Shown: positions 1 to 5,556 of the stretch, in pieces | Layout: the number at the start of each line of letters is the position of its first letter | Numbering within the stretch: position 1 is the first letter of the stretch | Source: Inquilinus sp. | GTDB lineage: Bacteria > Pseudomonadota > Alphaproteobacteria > DSM-16000 > Inquilinaceae | NCBI GenBank assembly: GCA_013003675.1 | Contig: JABDIP010000199.1 | Span: forward strand, 1 to 8,884 | Length of the DNA stretch: 8,884 nt | Reading direction: 5' to 3' | Notes under the pieces: generated by a model | Told to the model about the DNA's origin: nothing | What the model saw: the letters and a program-made list of their open reading frames with translations, nothing else | Database searches by the model: none | Position numbers and translations under genes: made by a program

Positions 1-90
1 TGGCGGAGGGAGAGGGATTCGAACCCTCGAGGGGCTTCCGCCCCAACACGCTTTCCAGGCGTGCGCCTTAAACCGCTCGGCCATCCCTCC
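1..90 (-). tRNA. tRNA-Ser (anticodon GGA)
   Basis: Read on the minus strand this folds as a complete class II tRNA. The acceptor stem GGAGGGA/TCCCTCC is followed by G73 and an encoded CCA (plus-strand TGG at 1-3). The anticodon stem CACGC/GCGTG encloses the loop CTGGAAA, giving anticodon GGA (plus-strand 54-56), which reads UCC and UCU serine codons. A long variable arm with the stem GGGGC/GCCCC, typical of tRNA-Ser, precedes the T arm with GGTTCGAATCC. Total length is 90 nt including CCA. It is transcribed leftward, out of the window, from the promoter at 121-149. Confidence 0.97.
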
Positions 91-120
91 GCGGAACCGG
101 TGCCCGGAAAAGGGCGGCGC

Positions 121-149
121 AAGATACTGGCGGCCGGCGGCTTCCGCAA
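121..149 (-). promoter_or_regulatory. Probable sigma-70 promoter for tRNA-Ser
   Basis: On the minus strand, TTGCGG (plus 144-149) and TATCTT (plus 121-126) are separated by exactly 17 bp. This is a good -35/-10 pair that would start transcription about 20-25 nt before the mature tRNA 5' end at 90. It is the only good promoter match in the short upstream gap. The match is by eye, with no experimental support. Confidence 0.5.
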
Positions 150-183
150 GCCGGCGACTGCCACCGGCCCCGGCCGGCTTTTT
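148..183 (+). terminator. Possible rho-independent terminator (plus strand)
   Basis: AAGCCGGC (148-155) pairs perfectly with GCCGGCTT (173-180), and a run of five T follows (179-183). The loop is 17 nt and could fold further through CCGG pairs. No plus-strand gene lies upstream within the window, so its target is unclear. It may block read-through into the small membrane-protein gene. Its left arm overlaps the -35 box of the tRNA promoter on the other strand. Confidence 0.35.
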
Positions 184-210
184 GCATTGCCTCCGCCGCT
201 TGTGTCTAAT
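182..210 (+). promoter_or_regulatory. Possible promoter for the small membrane-protein gene
   Basis: TTGCAT (182-187) and TCTAAT (205-210) are separated by 17 bp; the -10 matches five of six consensus bases. The start point would fall near 217, giving a leader of about 23 nt with the Shine-Dalgarno GGGGAG at 226-231. The -35 box overlaps the T-run of the hairpin at 148-183. Confidence 0.4.
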
Positions 211-239
211 GCGGCGAATCGCTGCGGGGAGCGTTTGGC

Positions 240-566
240 ATGTTCGTGATTCGCGGGATCGGCTATGTCCTGCTGCTGCTGGCCGTGCTGGCGCTGGTCT
301 ATGCCGGGGTTCTCTGGCAGGACGGCGTGCCGATCTTCGAATTGGCTGGCGGCAAATACTGGTTCGACACCGATTCCGAGAGCCTGAACCTGGTGCAGGC
401 GGTGACCCAGCGCTATCTGCACCCGAAACTCTGGGACCCGGGCATCGTGACCGTGCTGTTGTGGCCGATCGCCGCCGGGCTGGGGCTGGTCGCCGCCGTG
501 TTCGGCATCCCCGGCCTGCTGCTGGTCACCCTGTTCCGCCGCCGCCGCCGCCGGCTGATGCGCTGA
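240..566 (+). CDS. Small two-helix membrane protein of unknown function
   Basis: This encodes 108 aa. The ATG at 240 follows GGGGAG (226-231) by 8 nt, so the start is well supported. Two hydrophobic segments are visible. One is near the N terminus (about residues 6-26) and the second is long (about 68-98). Between them is a polar stretch containing WFDTDSESLNLVQAV and the aromatic-rich RYLHPKLWDP. The C terminus is a run of six Arg followed by LMR, so by the positive-inside rule the C-terminal end is probably cytoplasmic. The central block resembles short uncharacterised membrane proteins I recall from alphaproteobacteria, but I cannot name a family or function. The 3' end overlaps the end of the convergent hydrolase gene by 41 bp, inside a CCG triplet repeat that encodes the Arg run here. 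Confidence 0.8.
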   Translation: MFVIRGIGYVLLLLAVLALVYAGVLWQDGVPIFELAGGKYWFDTDSESLNLVQAVTQRYLHPKLWDPGIVTVLLWPIAAGLGLVAAVFGIPGLLLVTLFRRRRRRLMR

Positions 567-1407
567 GGCCGGCCGCGCTCACCTCCGCCACCGCCGCCGC
601 CAGCAGGGCGAGATCGGCGTCGCGGGACAGGCGATGATCGCCGTCCTTGACCAGGGTCAGCCGCACATCGGGGCCGGCGATGCGCTCTGCGAACCGCAGG
701 CTCTGCCGCCACGGCACGTCGGCATCGGCCATGCCGTGGATCAGCCGGACCGGGATCGCGAGATCGACCGGGCCGCCGAGAATCAGGTGCCGACGGCCCT
801 CCTCGATCAGCGCCAGGGCGATCGGGTCGGGGGCGTCGGCGTAGTCGGAGGGCCGATGGATGACGCCGTCGGCGCGCAACCTGGCGCGGGCGGTTTCGTC
901 GAGCCGGTCCCAGATCAGCTCTTCGGTGAAATCTGGCGCCGCGGCAACGCAGACCAGCCCGGCGACGCGCTCCGGCCGGGCCAGCGCCGCCAGGGTGGCG
1001 ATCCAGCCGCCCATCGACGAGCCGACCAGGATCTGCGGGCCGTCGGTCGCGCCGTCGAGGACTGCCAGGGTATCGGCCAGCCAGCCGCCGATGGTGCCGT
1101 CCTCGAAGCGGCCGTCCGAGCGGCCGTGGCCGGAATAGTCGAAGCGCAGATAGGGTTGGCTGCGGCGCCGGCAGACGTCGTCGAGGAAGCTGGCCTTGGT
1201 GCCGCTCATGTCCGAGCGGAAGCCGCCGCAGAACACCACGCCGGGCAGGGCCGCCGGTTGCCCCGTCGCCGGCCGAGAGCGGGAGAAGGCAATGCTGGCC
1301 CCGCGTGACGTTGTTAAGGTATAGAGATCGGCCATCTCGCCCATGCCGTGGAGAGTTCCCTTTGCTGCCATTTGCCGCAGCGTCGCGACCATAGTACCCA
1401 CCATCAT
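526..1407 (-). CDS. Alpha/beta hydrolase, ABHD10-like (putative thioesterase/esterase)
   Basis: A serine hydrolase of up to 293 aa with the alpha/beta hydrolase fold. The nucleophile elbow is GSSMGG (Ser131 in G-x-S-x-G). The likely acid is Asp228 in HGMADADVP and the likely base His258 in DGDHRLS. LTTSRGASIAF (31-41), FDYSGHGRSDG (89-99), DGPQILVGSSMGGW (122-135) and RLIHGM (221-226) closely recall, from memory, human mitochondrial ABHD10, a depalmitoylase and acyl-glucuronide esterase. The substrate here is not known. No signal peptide or membrane helix is evident, so it is probably cytoplasmic. The coordinates give the longest frame: the ATG at 1407 has AGGG 9 nt upstream, but homology begins near residue 27, so ATG 1344 (AGGGA 12 nt upstream) or ATG 1335 may be the true start. 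The C-terminal tail is a poly-Gly run coded by a triplet repeat inside the convergent overlap. Confidence 0.88.
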   Translation of the reverse strand: MMVGTMVATLRQMAAKGTLHGMGEMADLYTLTTSRGASIAFSRSRPATGQPAALPGVVFCGGFRSDMSGTKASFLDDVCRRRSQPYLRFDYSGHGRSDGRFEDGTIGGWLADTLAVLDGATDGPQILVGSSMGGWIATLAALARPERVAGLVCVAAAPDFTEELIWDRLDETARARLRADGVIHRPSDYADAPDPIALALIEEGRRHLILGGPVDLAIPVRLIHGMADADVPWRQSLRFAERIAGPDVRLTLVKDGDHRLSRDADLALLAAAVAEVSAAGLSASAGGGGGGTG

Positions 1408-1541
1408 GGAAGGATGCCCTGTATGACGACCTTACAGCGACTTCGGCCAGGAGCGTGGTCCGCCGCGATGCAGTGCATCGCAAGTGCCGCGCGACGCCGC
1501 CCGAAGGGTCTGCAAGGTCGCCCGTATGATGGTGGGTGCTA
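1392..1541. repeat. Imperfect inverted duplication between divergent genes
   Basis: Three ordered blocks are inverted copies across the hydrolase-glycosyltransferase gap. The outer block 1392-1407 pairs with 1526-1541 (15 of 16 bp) and includes ATGATGGTGGGT on both strands. The middle block 1427-1446 pairs with 1501-1520 (16 of 20 bp). The inner block is the palindrome 1465-1481. The spacing of the outer and middle blocks differs by about 14 bp between arms. It may be an old inverted duplication of a start region or a symmetric regulatory region. Confidence 0.75.
1465..1481. promoter_or_regulatory. Perfect 17-bp palindrome, candidate operator
   Basis: GCGATGCA and TGCATCGC flank a single central G at 1473, a perfect 8-bp-arm palindrome. 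It is the centre of symmetry of the larger inverted duplication and lies between two divergent start regions. That is a typical place for a dimeric regulator site. No regulator gene is in the window, so a binding role is inference only. Confidence 0.4.
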
Positions 1542-2725
1542 ACATCGTGACCGAGTCCGAAAAACCACCCGGCCCTGTCATTCTGCAGGTGCTGCCGAGC
1601 CTTCAGACCGGCGGCGCGGAGCGCGGTTGCGTCGACGTGGCCGCCGCCGTCGTCGCCCGTGGCGGCGACGCCCTGGTCGCCTCGGCCGGCGGCCACATGG
1701 TCCGCGAATTGCCGCGCGTCGGCGCCCGCCATGTGGAACTGCCGGTCGACACCAAGAACCCGTTCAAGATGCGCGCCAATATCGGCCGGCTGGCCAGGCT
1801 GATCCGCGCCGAGGGGGTGCATCTGGTGCATGCCCGCAGCCGCGCCCCGGCCTGGAGCGCCTATTTCGCGGCGCGGCGCTGCAAGGTGCCGTTCGTGACC
1901 ACGTTCCACGGCGTCTACGGCACCAGCAACCCGCTGAAGAAGCTGTACAACTCGTCGATGGTGCGGGCCGACAAGGTGATCGCCATCTCCGACTATATCC
2001 GCCAGCACATCCTGGCGAACTATCGCGTTGACCCGGAGCGCGTGTGCACCATCCCGCGCGGCGTCGACCTCGACATCTTCAGCCCGGAGCGGGTGAGCCC
2101 GGAGCGGGTCATCAAGCTGGTCCAGGAGTGGCGGCTGCCCGAGGATATTCCGGTCATCCTGCTGCCCGGCCGGCTGACCCGGCTGAAGGGCCATGGGGTG
2201 CTGCTGGAGGCATTGGCGGAGCTGGGGCGCAGCGACATCCGCTGCCTGCTGGTCGGCTCCGACCAGGGCCGTACCGCTTATCGCCGCGAGCTGGAAAGCC
2301 GGGTGGAAAAGCTGGGGCTCGAAGCCATCGTCCACGTCACCGACCATTGCGACGACATGGCGGCGGCGTACAAGCTGTCCGACGTGGTGGTCAGCGCCTC
2401 GATCGAGCCGGAGGGGTTCGGCCGCACGGTGGTCGAGGCCCAGGCCCTCGGCCGGCCGGTGATCGCCACCAATATCGGCGCCCCGACGGAGACGGTGGTC
2501 GAGGGCGAGACCGGCTGGCTGGTGCCGCCGAACGATCCGGGCGCCCTGGCGCGGGCGCTCGCCACCGCGCTCGACCTCAACGAATACCAGCGCAAGGCCA
2601 TGGCGGAGCGGGCGATCGCCCATGTCGCCAGCCGTTTCAGCCGGCAAAGGATGACCAACGCCACCCTGGCCGTCTATGAGGAGCTGCTGGCCGGGGCGCC
2701 ACAGACCGCACGAGCCATGGCGTGA
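1526..2725 (+). CDS. GT4-family glycosyltransferase
   Basis: A retaining glycosyltransferase of the GT-B fold, 399 aa from ATG 1526, probably using a nucleotide-sugar donor at the cytoplasmic side of the inner membrane. The acceptor is unknown. Visible family features are the N-terminal Rossmann-like start LPSLQTGGAER (23-33), TTFHGVYG (125-132), IPRGVD (176-181), the PGRLTRLKG donor-domain motif (214-222), and the E-x7-E signature EPEGFGRTVVEA with Glu296 and Glu304. It ends with the usual GAPTETVVEGETGWLVPP segment (318-335). No membrane helix is seen. AAGG (1514-1517) stands 8 nt before ATG 1526; GTG 1547, with GGTGGG upstream, or ATG 1484 are alternatives. Residues 186-195 are a doubled SPERV coded by a 15-bp near-perfect repeat. 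It lies 64 bp upstream of thrS, with a promoter candidate in between. A lipopolysaccharide or exopolysaccharide role is plausible but not shown. Confidence 0.92.
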   Translation: MMVGANIVTESEKPPGPVILQVLPSLQTGGAERGCVDVAAAVVARGGDALVASAGGHMVRELPRVGARHVELPVDTKNPFKMRANIGRLARLIRAEGVHLVHARSRAPAWSAYFAARRCKVPFVTTFHGVYGTSNPLKKLYNSSMVRADKVIAISDYIRQHILANYRVDPERVCTIPRGVDLDIFSPERVSPERVIKLVQEWRLPEDIPVILLPGRLTRLKGHGVLLEALAELGRSDIRCLLVGSDQGRTAYRRELESRVEKLGLEAIVHVTDHCDDMAAAYKLSDVVVSASIEPEGFGRTVVEAQALGRPVIATNIGAPTETVVEGETGWLVPPNDPGALARALATALDLNEYQRKAMAERAIAHVASRFSRQRMTNATLAVYEELLAGAPQTARAMA

Positions 2726-2739
2726 GGGTCGCGGTTGAC

Positions 2740-2767
2740 TTGACTCGGGCGGCGGTGGACATAGAGT
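2740..2767 (+). promoter_or_regulatory. Probable thrS promoter
   Basis: TTGACT at 2740-2745, part of an overlapping doubled TTGACTTGACT from 2735, is followed after 16 bp by TAGAGT (2762-2767). The start point would be near 2774, giving a leader of only about 15-20 nt before the thrS ATG. There is thus no room for an E. coli-like thrS operator that folds like an anticodon arm. An alternative pairing uses the first TTGACT (2735-2740) with CATAGA (2760-2765) at 19 bp. Confidence 0.5.
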
Positions 2768-2789
2768 GCCCCCGCGCCGAGGCTAGGAA

Positions 2790-4769
2790 ATGAACGACAT
2801 GCGGACCGCCGAGAAGGGCGCCGCCGGCAAGAGCGGCGGCGTCGCCATCACGTTGCCGGACGGCAGCGTCAGAGAGTATGACGGCGCGGTTTCCGGCGCC
2901 GAAATCGCCGCCTCCATCGGCAAGGGGCTGGCCAAGGCCGCCCTGGCCATGAAGATCGATGGCATGGTGCGCGACCTCGACACCGTGATCGCCGCCGATG
3001 CCGCGGTCGAGATCGTGACCCGCACCTCGCCCGAGGCGCTGGAGCTGATCCGCCACGACGCCGCGCATGTGATGGCCGAGGCGGTGCAGTCGCTCTATCC
3101 CGGCACCCAGGTGACGATCGGCCCGGCGATCGAGAACGGCTTCTATTACGATTTCGCCCGCGACGAGCCGTTCACGCCGGAGGATCTGAAGAAGATCGAG
3201 GCGGCCATGCGGAAGATCGTCGCCGCCAACCGGCCCTTCACGCGGGAGGTGTGGGACCGGACCGAGGCGATCGAGTTTTTCAAGAACCTGGGCGAGAAGT
3301 ACAAGGCGGAGATCATCCAGGATCTGCCGGAGAGCGAGACGATCTCGATCTACCGCCAGGGCGAATGGCTCGATCTCTGCCGCGGGCCGCACATGCCGAC
3401 GACCGGCCGGGTCGGCGGCGCCTTCAAGCTGACCAAGCTGGCCGGCGCCTATTGGCGCGGCGACCACCGCAACGCCATGCTGCAACGGATCTATGGCACC
3501 GCGTGGCGCGACGACAAGGAACTGCGCGCCTATCTGGAGCAGCTCGAGGAGGCGGAGCGCCGCGACCATCGGCGGCTCGGCCGCGAGATGGAGCTGTTCC
3601 ACCTGCAGGAGGAGGCGGCCGGCAGCATCTTCTGGCACCCGAAGGGCTGGACGATCTACCGCCTGCTCGAGGAGTATATCCGCGCCCGGCTCGGTGGGTC
3701 CGGCTATGATGAGGTGCGCACGCCGCAGCTGGTCGATCGCACCCTGTGGGAGCGCTCCGGCCATTGGGAGAAGTTCGGCGACGGCATCTTCGCCGTGCCC
3801 GAGTCGGAAGACCGGCTGCTGGCGCTGAAGCCGATGAACTGCCCCTGCCATGTCGAGATCTTCAAGCAGGGCATCAAGAGCTATCGCGACCTGCCGATCC
3901 GCATGGCCGAATTCGGCTCGTGCCACCGCAACGAACCGTCGGGAGCGCTGCATGGCCTGCTGCGGGTGCGCCAGTTCACCCAGGACGACGCGCACATCTT
4001 CTGCCGCGAGGACCAGATCACGCCGGAGAGCATCGAGTTCTGCGCGCTTCTGGAGTCGGTCTACCACGACCTCGGCTTCGACGACGTGGTGGTCAAGCTG
4101 GCGACGCGTCCGGTGGTCCGGGCCGGCGACGACGCCACCTGGGACCGGGCGGAAGCGGCACTGGAGGCGGCGGCACGGGCGGCCGGGCTGGCCTTCGAGA
4201 TCCTTCCGGACGAAGGCGCGTTCTACGGGCCGAAGCTGGAATTCCACTTGCGCGACGCGATCGGCCGATCCTGGCAATGCGGCACCCTGCAGCTCGATTT
4301 CGTGCTGCCGGAGCGGCTGGACGCCAACTATGTGGCGGAGGACGGCCAGAAGCACCGGCCGGTGATGCTGCACCGGGCGATCCTGGGCTCTATGGAGCGC
4401 TTCATCGGCGTGCTGATCGAGCACTTCGCCGGCCGGCTGCCGCTGTGGCTGGCGCCGGTGCAGGCGGTGGTGGCGACGATCACCCAGGACAGCGACGACT
4501 ATGCCGAAGAGGTGGCGGCGGCGCTGACCGGCGCCGGGTTGCGCGCGGAGCTTGATCTGCGCAACGAAAAGATCAATTACAAGGTCCGCGAGCACAGCCT
4601 GAAGAAGGTGCCGATCATGGTCGTGGTCGGCAAGCGGGAAGCCGAGGAGCGCACGGTCGCGATCCGTCGCCTGGGGGGCAAGGCGCAAGAAATCCTTGCC
4701 CTGGATCAGGCGCTCCATACACTTGCAACCGAGGCGCAGTCGCCCTTGTCGCAGAACGCAGCGGCCTGA
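2790..4769 (+). CDS. thrS: Threonine--tRNA ligase (ThrRS)
   Basis: Class II aminoacyl-tRNA synthetase, 659 aa, that charges tRNA-Thr in the cytoplasm and edits mischarged Ser. Domains in order are a TGS domain (about 17-80), the N2 editing domain with HDAAH (His89, His93) and CRGPH (Cys197, His201), the catalytic core (about 260-545), and the C-terminal HGTP anticodon-binding domain (about 550-645). Zinc ligands align to Cys351 in MNCPCH, His402 in DDAHIFC and His528 in VMLHRAIL, at the same spacing as E. coli Cys334, His385 and His511. Motif 2 is FGSCHRNEPSGALHG and motif 3 is HRAILGSMERF. It is slightly longer than the 642-aa E. coli enzyme, owing to a polar N-terminal extension before the TGS domain and a short Ala/Gln-rich tail. 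GAGG (2779-2782) is 7 nt before ATG 2790; ATG 2799, with AGGA 10 nt upstream, is possible. All expected catalytic residues are present. Confidence 0.99.
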   Translation: MNDMRTAEKGAAGKSGGVAITLPDGSVREYDGAVSGAEIAASIGKGLAKAALAMKIDGMVRDLDTVIAADAAVEIVTRTSPEALELIRHDAAHVMAEAVQSLYPGTQVTIGPAIENGFYYDFARDEPFTPEDLKKIEAAMRKIVAANRPFTREVWDRTEAIEFFKNLGEKYKAEIIQDLPESETISIYRQGEWLDLCRGPHMPTTGRVGGAFKLTKLAGAYWRGDHRNAMLQRIYGTAWRDDKELRAYLEQLEEAERRDHRRLGREMELFHLQEEAAGSIFWHPKGWTIYRLLEEYIRARLGGSGYDEVRTPQLVDRTLWERSGHWEKFGDGIFAVPESEDRLLALKPMNCPCHVEIFKQGIKSYRDLPIRMAEFGSCHRNEPSGALHGLLRVRQFTQDDAHIFCREDQITPESIEFCALLESVYHDLGFDDVVVKLATRPVVRAGDDATWDRAEAALEAAARAAGLAFEILPDEGAFYGPKLEFHLRDAIGRSWQCGTLQLDFVLPERLDANYVAEDGQKHRPVMLHRAILGSMERFIGVLIEHFAGRLPLWLAPVQAVVATITQDSDDYAEEVAAALTGAGLRAELDLRNEKINYKVREHSLKKVPIMVVVGKREAEERTVAIRRLGGKAQEILALDQALHTLATEAQSPLSQNAAA

Positions 4770-4779
4770 CGCCCTAAAC

Positions 4780-4792
4780 GGAGGGAATATTT
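4780..4792 (+). promoter_or_regulatory. Strong infC ribosome-binding site that points to an ATA start
   Basis: GGAGGG (4780-4785) is the strongest Shine-Dalgarno in the thrS-infC gap. Its GGAGG core ends 8 nt before ATA at 4793, the ideal distance, in frame with IF-3. It is far too distant (56 nt) to serve the GTG at 4841, which has its own weaker GGAAGGG at 4828-4834. No ATG occurs in frame in this stretch. Confidence 0.7.
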
Positions 4793-5329
4793 ATAGCCAG
4801 ACCACCCCATAACGCACCGCCGTCCCGGGAAGGGCCGCGGGTGAATACCGAGATCAACGTGCTGTCCGTCCGTCTGATCGACGCCGAGAACAATATGATC
4901 GGCGTGGTGCCGTTGCGCGAAGCCCTGTGGGCCGCGGAAGAAGCGGGTCTCGACCTGGTCGAGGTGTCGCCCAATGCCGACCCGCCGGTCTGCAAGGTGC
5001 TCGACTACGGCAAGTACAAATACGAGGCCCAGAAGAAGAAGAACGAGGCCCGCAAGAAGCAGAAGACGATCGACATCAAGGAGATCAAACTGCGGCCGAA
5101 CATCGACAGCCACGACTACGAGGTCAAGATGCGCAACGCCCGCCGGTTCATCGACGAAGGCGACAAGGTCAAGGTGACCCTGCGCTTCCGCGGCCGCGAG
5201 ATGGCGCATCAGGAGCTCGGCATGAACGTGTTGATCCGGGTTCGCGACGAGCTGGAAGAATTGGCCAAGGTCGAGCAGATGCCGAGGATGGAAGGCCGCC
5301 AGATGGTGATGGTGCTGTCGCCGCGCTAG
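4793..5329 (+). CDS. infC: Translation initiation factor IF-3
   Basis: IF-3 binds the 30S subunit, prevents premature 50S joining and checks the start codon-initiator tRNA pairing. From an ATA start it is 178 aa, close to the 180 aa of E. coli IF-3. The N-domain (about 17-80) holds GPRVNTEI and VRLIDAENNMIGVV. The signature DYGKYKYEAQKKKNEA (71-86) begins the Lys-rich linker, and the C-domain follows with LRPNIDSHDYEVKM, FIDEGDKVKVTLRFRGRE and HQELG. The frame is open back to 4778 without an ATG. The upstream peptide ARPPHNAPPSREGPR looks like a normal alphaproteobacterial IF-3 N terminus and completes the conserved R-V-N motif. ATA 4793 has GGAGG at ideal spacing. GTG 4841 (162 aa) is the conventional alternative but would start inside that motif. 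A non-AUG start fits the self-repression known for E. coli infC (AUU). It lies 23 bp after thrS, probably in one transcript with it. Confidence 0.95.
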   Translation: MARPPHNAPPSREGPRVNTEINVLSVRLIDAENNMIGVVPLREALWAAEEAGLDLVEVSPNADPPVCKVLDYGKYKYEAQKKKNEARKKQKTIDIKEIKLRPNIDSHDYEVKMRNARRFIDEGDKVKVTLRFRGREMAHQELGMNVLIRVRDELEELAKVEQMPRMEGRQMVMVLSPR

Positions 5330-5341
5330 CGGTGCCGGCCC

Positions 5342-5367
5342 GGGTCGTCGGCCTGTCCAGACGACCC
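5342..5367 (+). other. Hairpin in the infC 3' flank
   Basis: GGGTCGTC (5342-5349) pairs perfectly with GACGACCC (5360-5367) around a 10-nt loop, starting 13 bp after the infC stop. No T-run follows, so it is not a standard intrinsic terminator. It could protect the infC 3' end or aid factor-dependent termination before the rpmI promoter. A second perfect palindrome, GTCCGGCCGGAC, follows at 5379-5390. Confidence 0.45.
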
Positions 5368-5413
5368 CTCGAGACCGGGTCCGGCCGGACGGCGGAAACG
5401 CGGCGGCCGGGCC

Positions 5414-5442
5414 TTGCCTTGGAACAATCTCGCTTGTATAAC
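5414..5442 (+). promoter_or_regulatory. Probable promoter of rpmI-rplT
   Basis: TTGCCT (5414-5419) and TATAAC (5437-5442) are separated by 17 bp, a well-formed sigma-70-type promoter inside the 227-bp infC-rpmI gap. The expected start point is near 5449, giving a leader of about 108 nt. This suggests that L35 and L20 can be made separately from thrS-infC. Confidence 0.6.
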
Positions 5443-5448
5443 CCGCGC

Positions 5449-5556
5449 TCCGTCGTGGTGGTGAGGCCGGGCTCGCATAGGACGAGCCCCTCGGGCATGC
5501 CCAGCCGCCGCTTGCGATCCGCCTGGCGGATCGCGTCGATCAAGAAGGAACAGAAA
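5449..5556 (+). promoter_or_regulatory. Structured rpmI leader, candidate ribosomal-protein regulatory RNA
   Basis: The leader between the promoter and the rpmI ATG has two strong hairpins. GGGCTCG (5469-5475) pairs with CGAGCCC (5483-5489) around a 7-nt loop. GCGATCCGC (5514-5522) pairs with GCGGATCGC (5526-5534) around the loop CTG, ending 10 nt before the Shine-Dalgarno AAGGA (5545-5549). A 10-bp palindrome, GGGCATGCCC, lies between them (5493-5502). L20 is known to repress rpmI-rplT in E. coli and Bacillus through leader RNA; that the same happens here is inference. Confidence 0.45.

Noticed and set aside
634..1308. 224-codon plus-strand frame opposite the hydrolase
   Set aside because: The hydrolase on the minus strand has a complete catalytic motif set; this plus-strand frame has none and is a compositional shadow.
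413..2647. Long open frame on the minus strand (744 codons) spanning the hydrolase and glycosyltransferase genes
   Set aside because: It lacks recognisable domains, is rich in Arg/Gly/Ala/His/Asp as GC-rich shadow frames are, and lies antisense to, or in another frame of, two clear genes.
2726..2789. E. coli-like thrS translational operator (anticodon-arm mimic)
   Set aside because: The gap is only 64 bp, the predicted leader is under 20 nt, and no anticodon-arm-like hairpin with a CGT loop was seen.
2637..4718. 693-codon open frame antisense to thrS
   Set aside because: It mirrors the codon bias of thrS, and its composition is typical of an antisense shadow with no motif.
5497..5556. In-frame upstream ATG that would extend L35 by 20 residues
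   Set aside because: It sits in the palindrome GGGCATGCCC with no well-placed Shine-Dalgarno, and the L35 family starts with MPKMKTK at 5557, which has AAGGA at ideal spacing.
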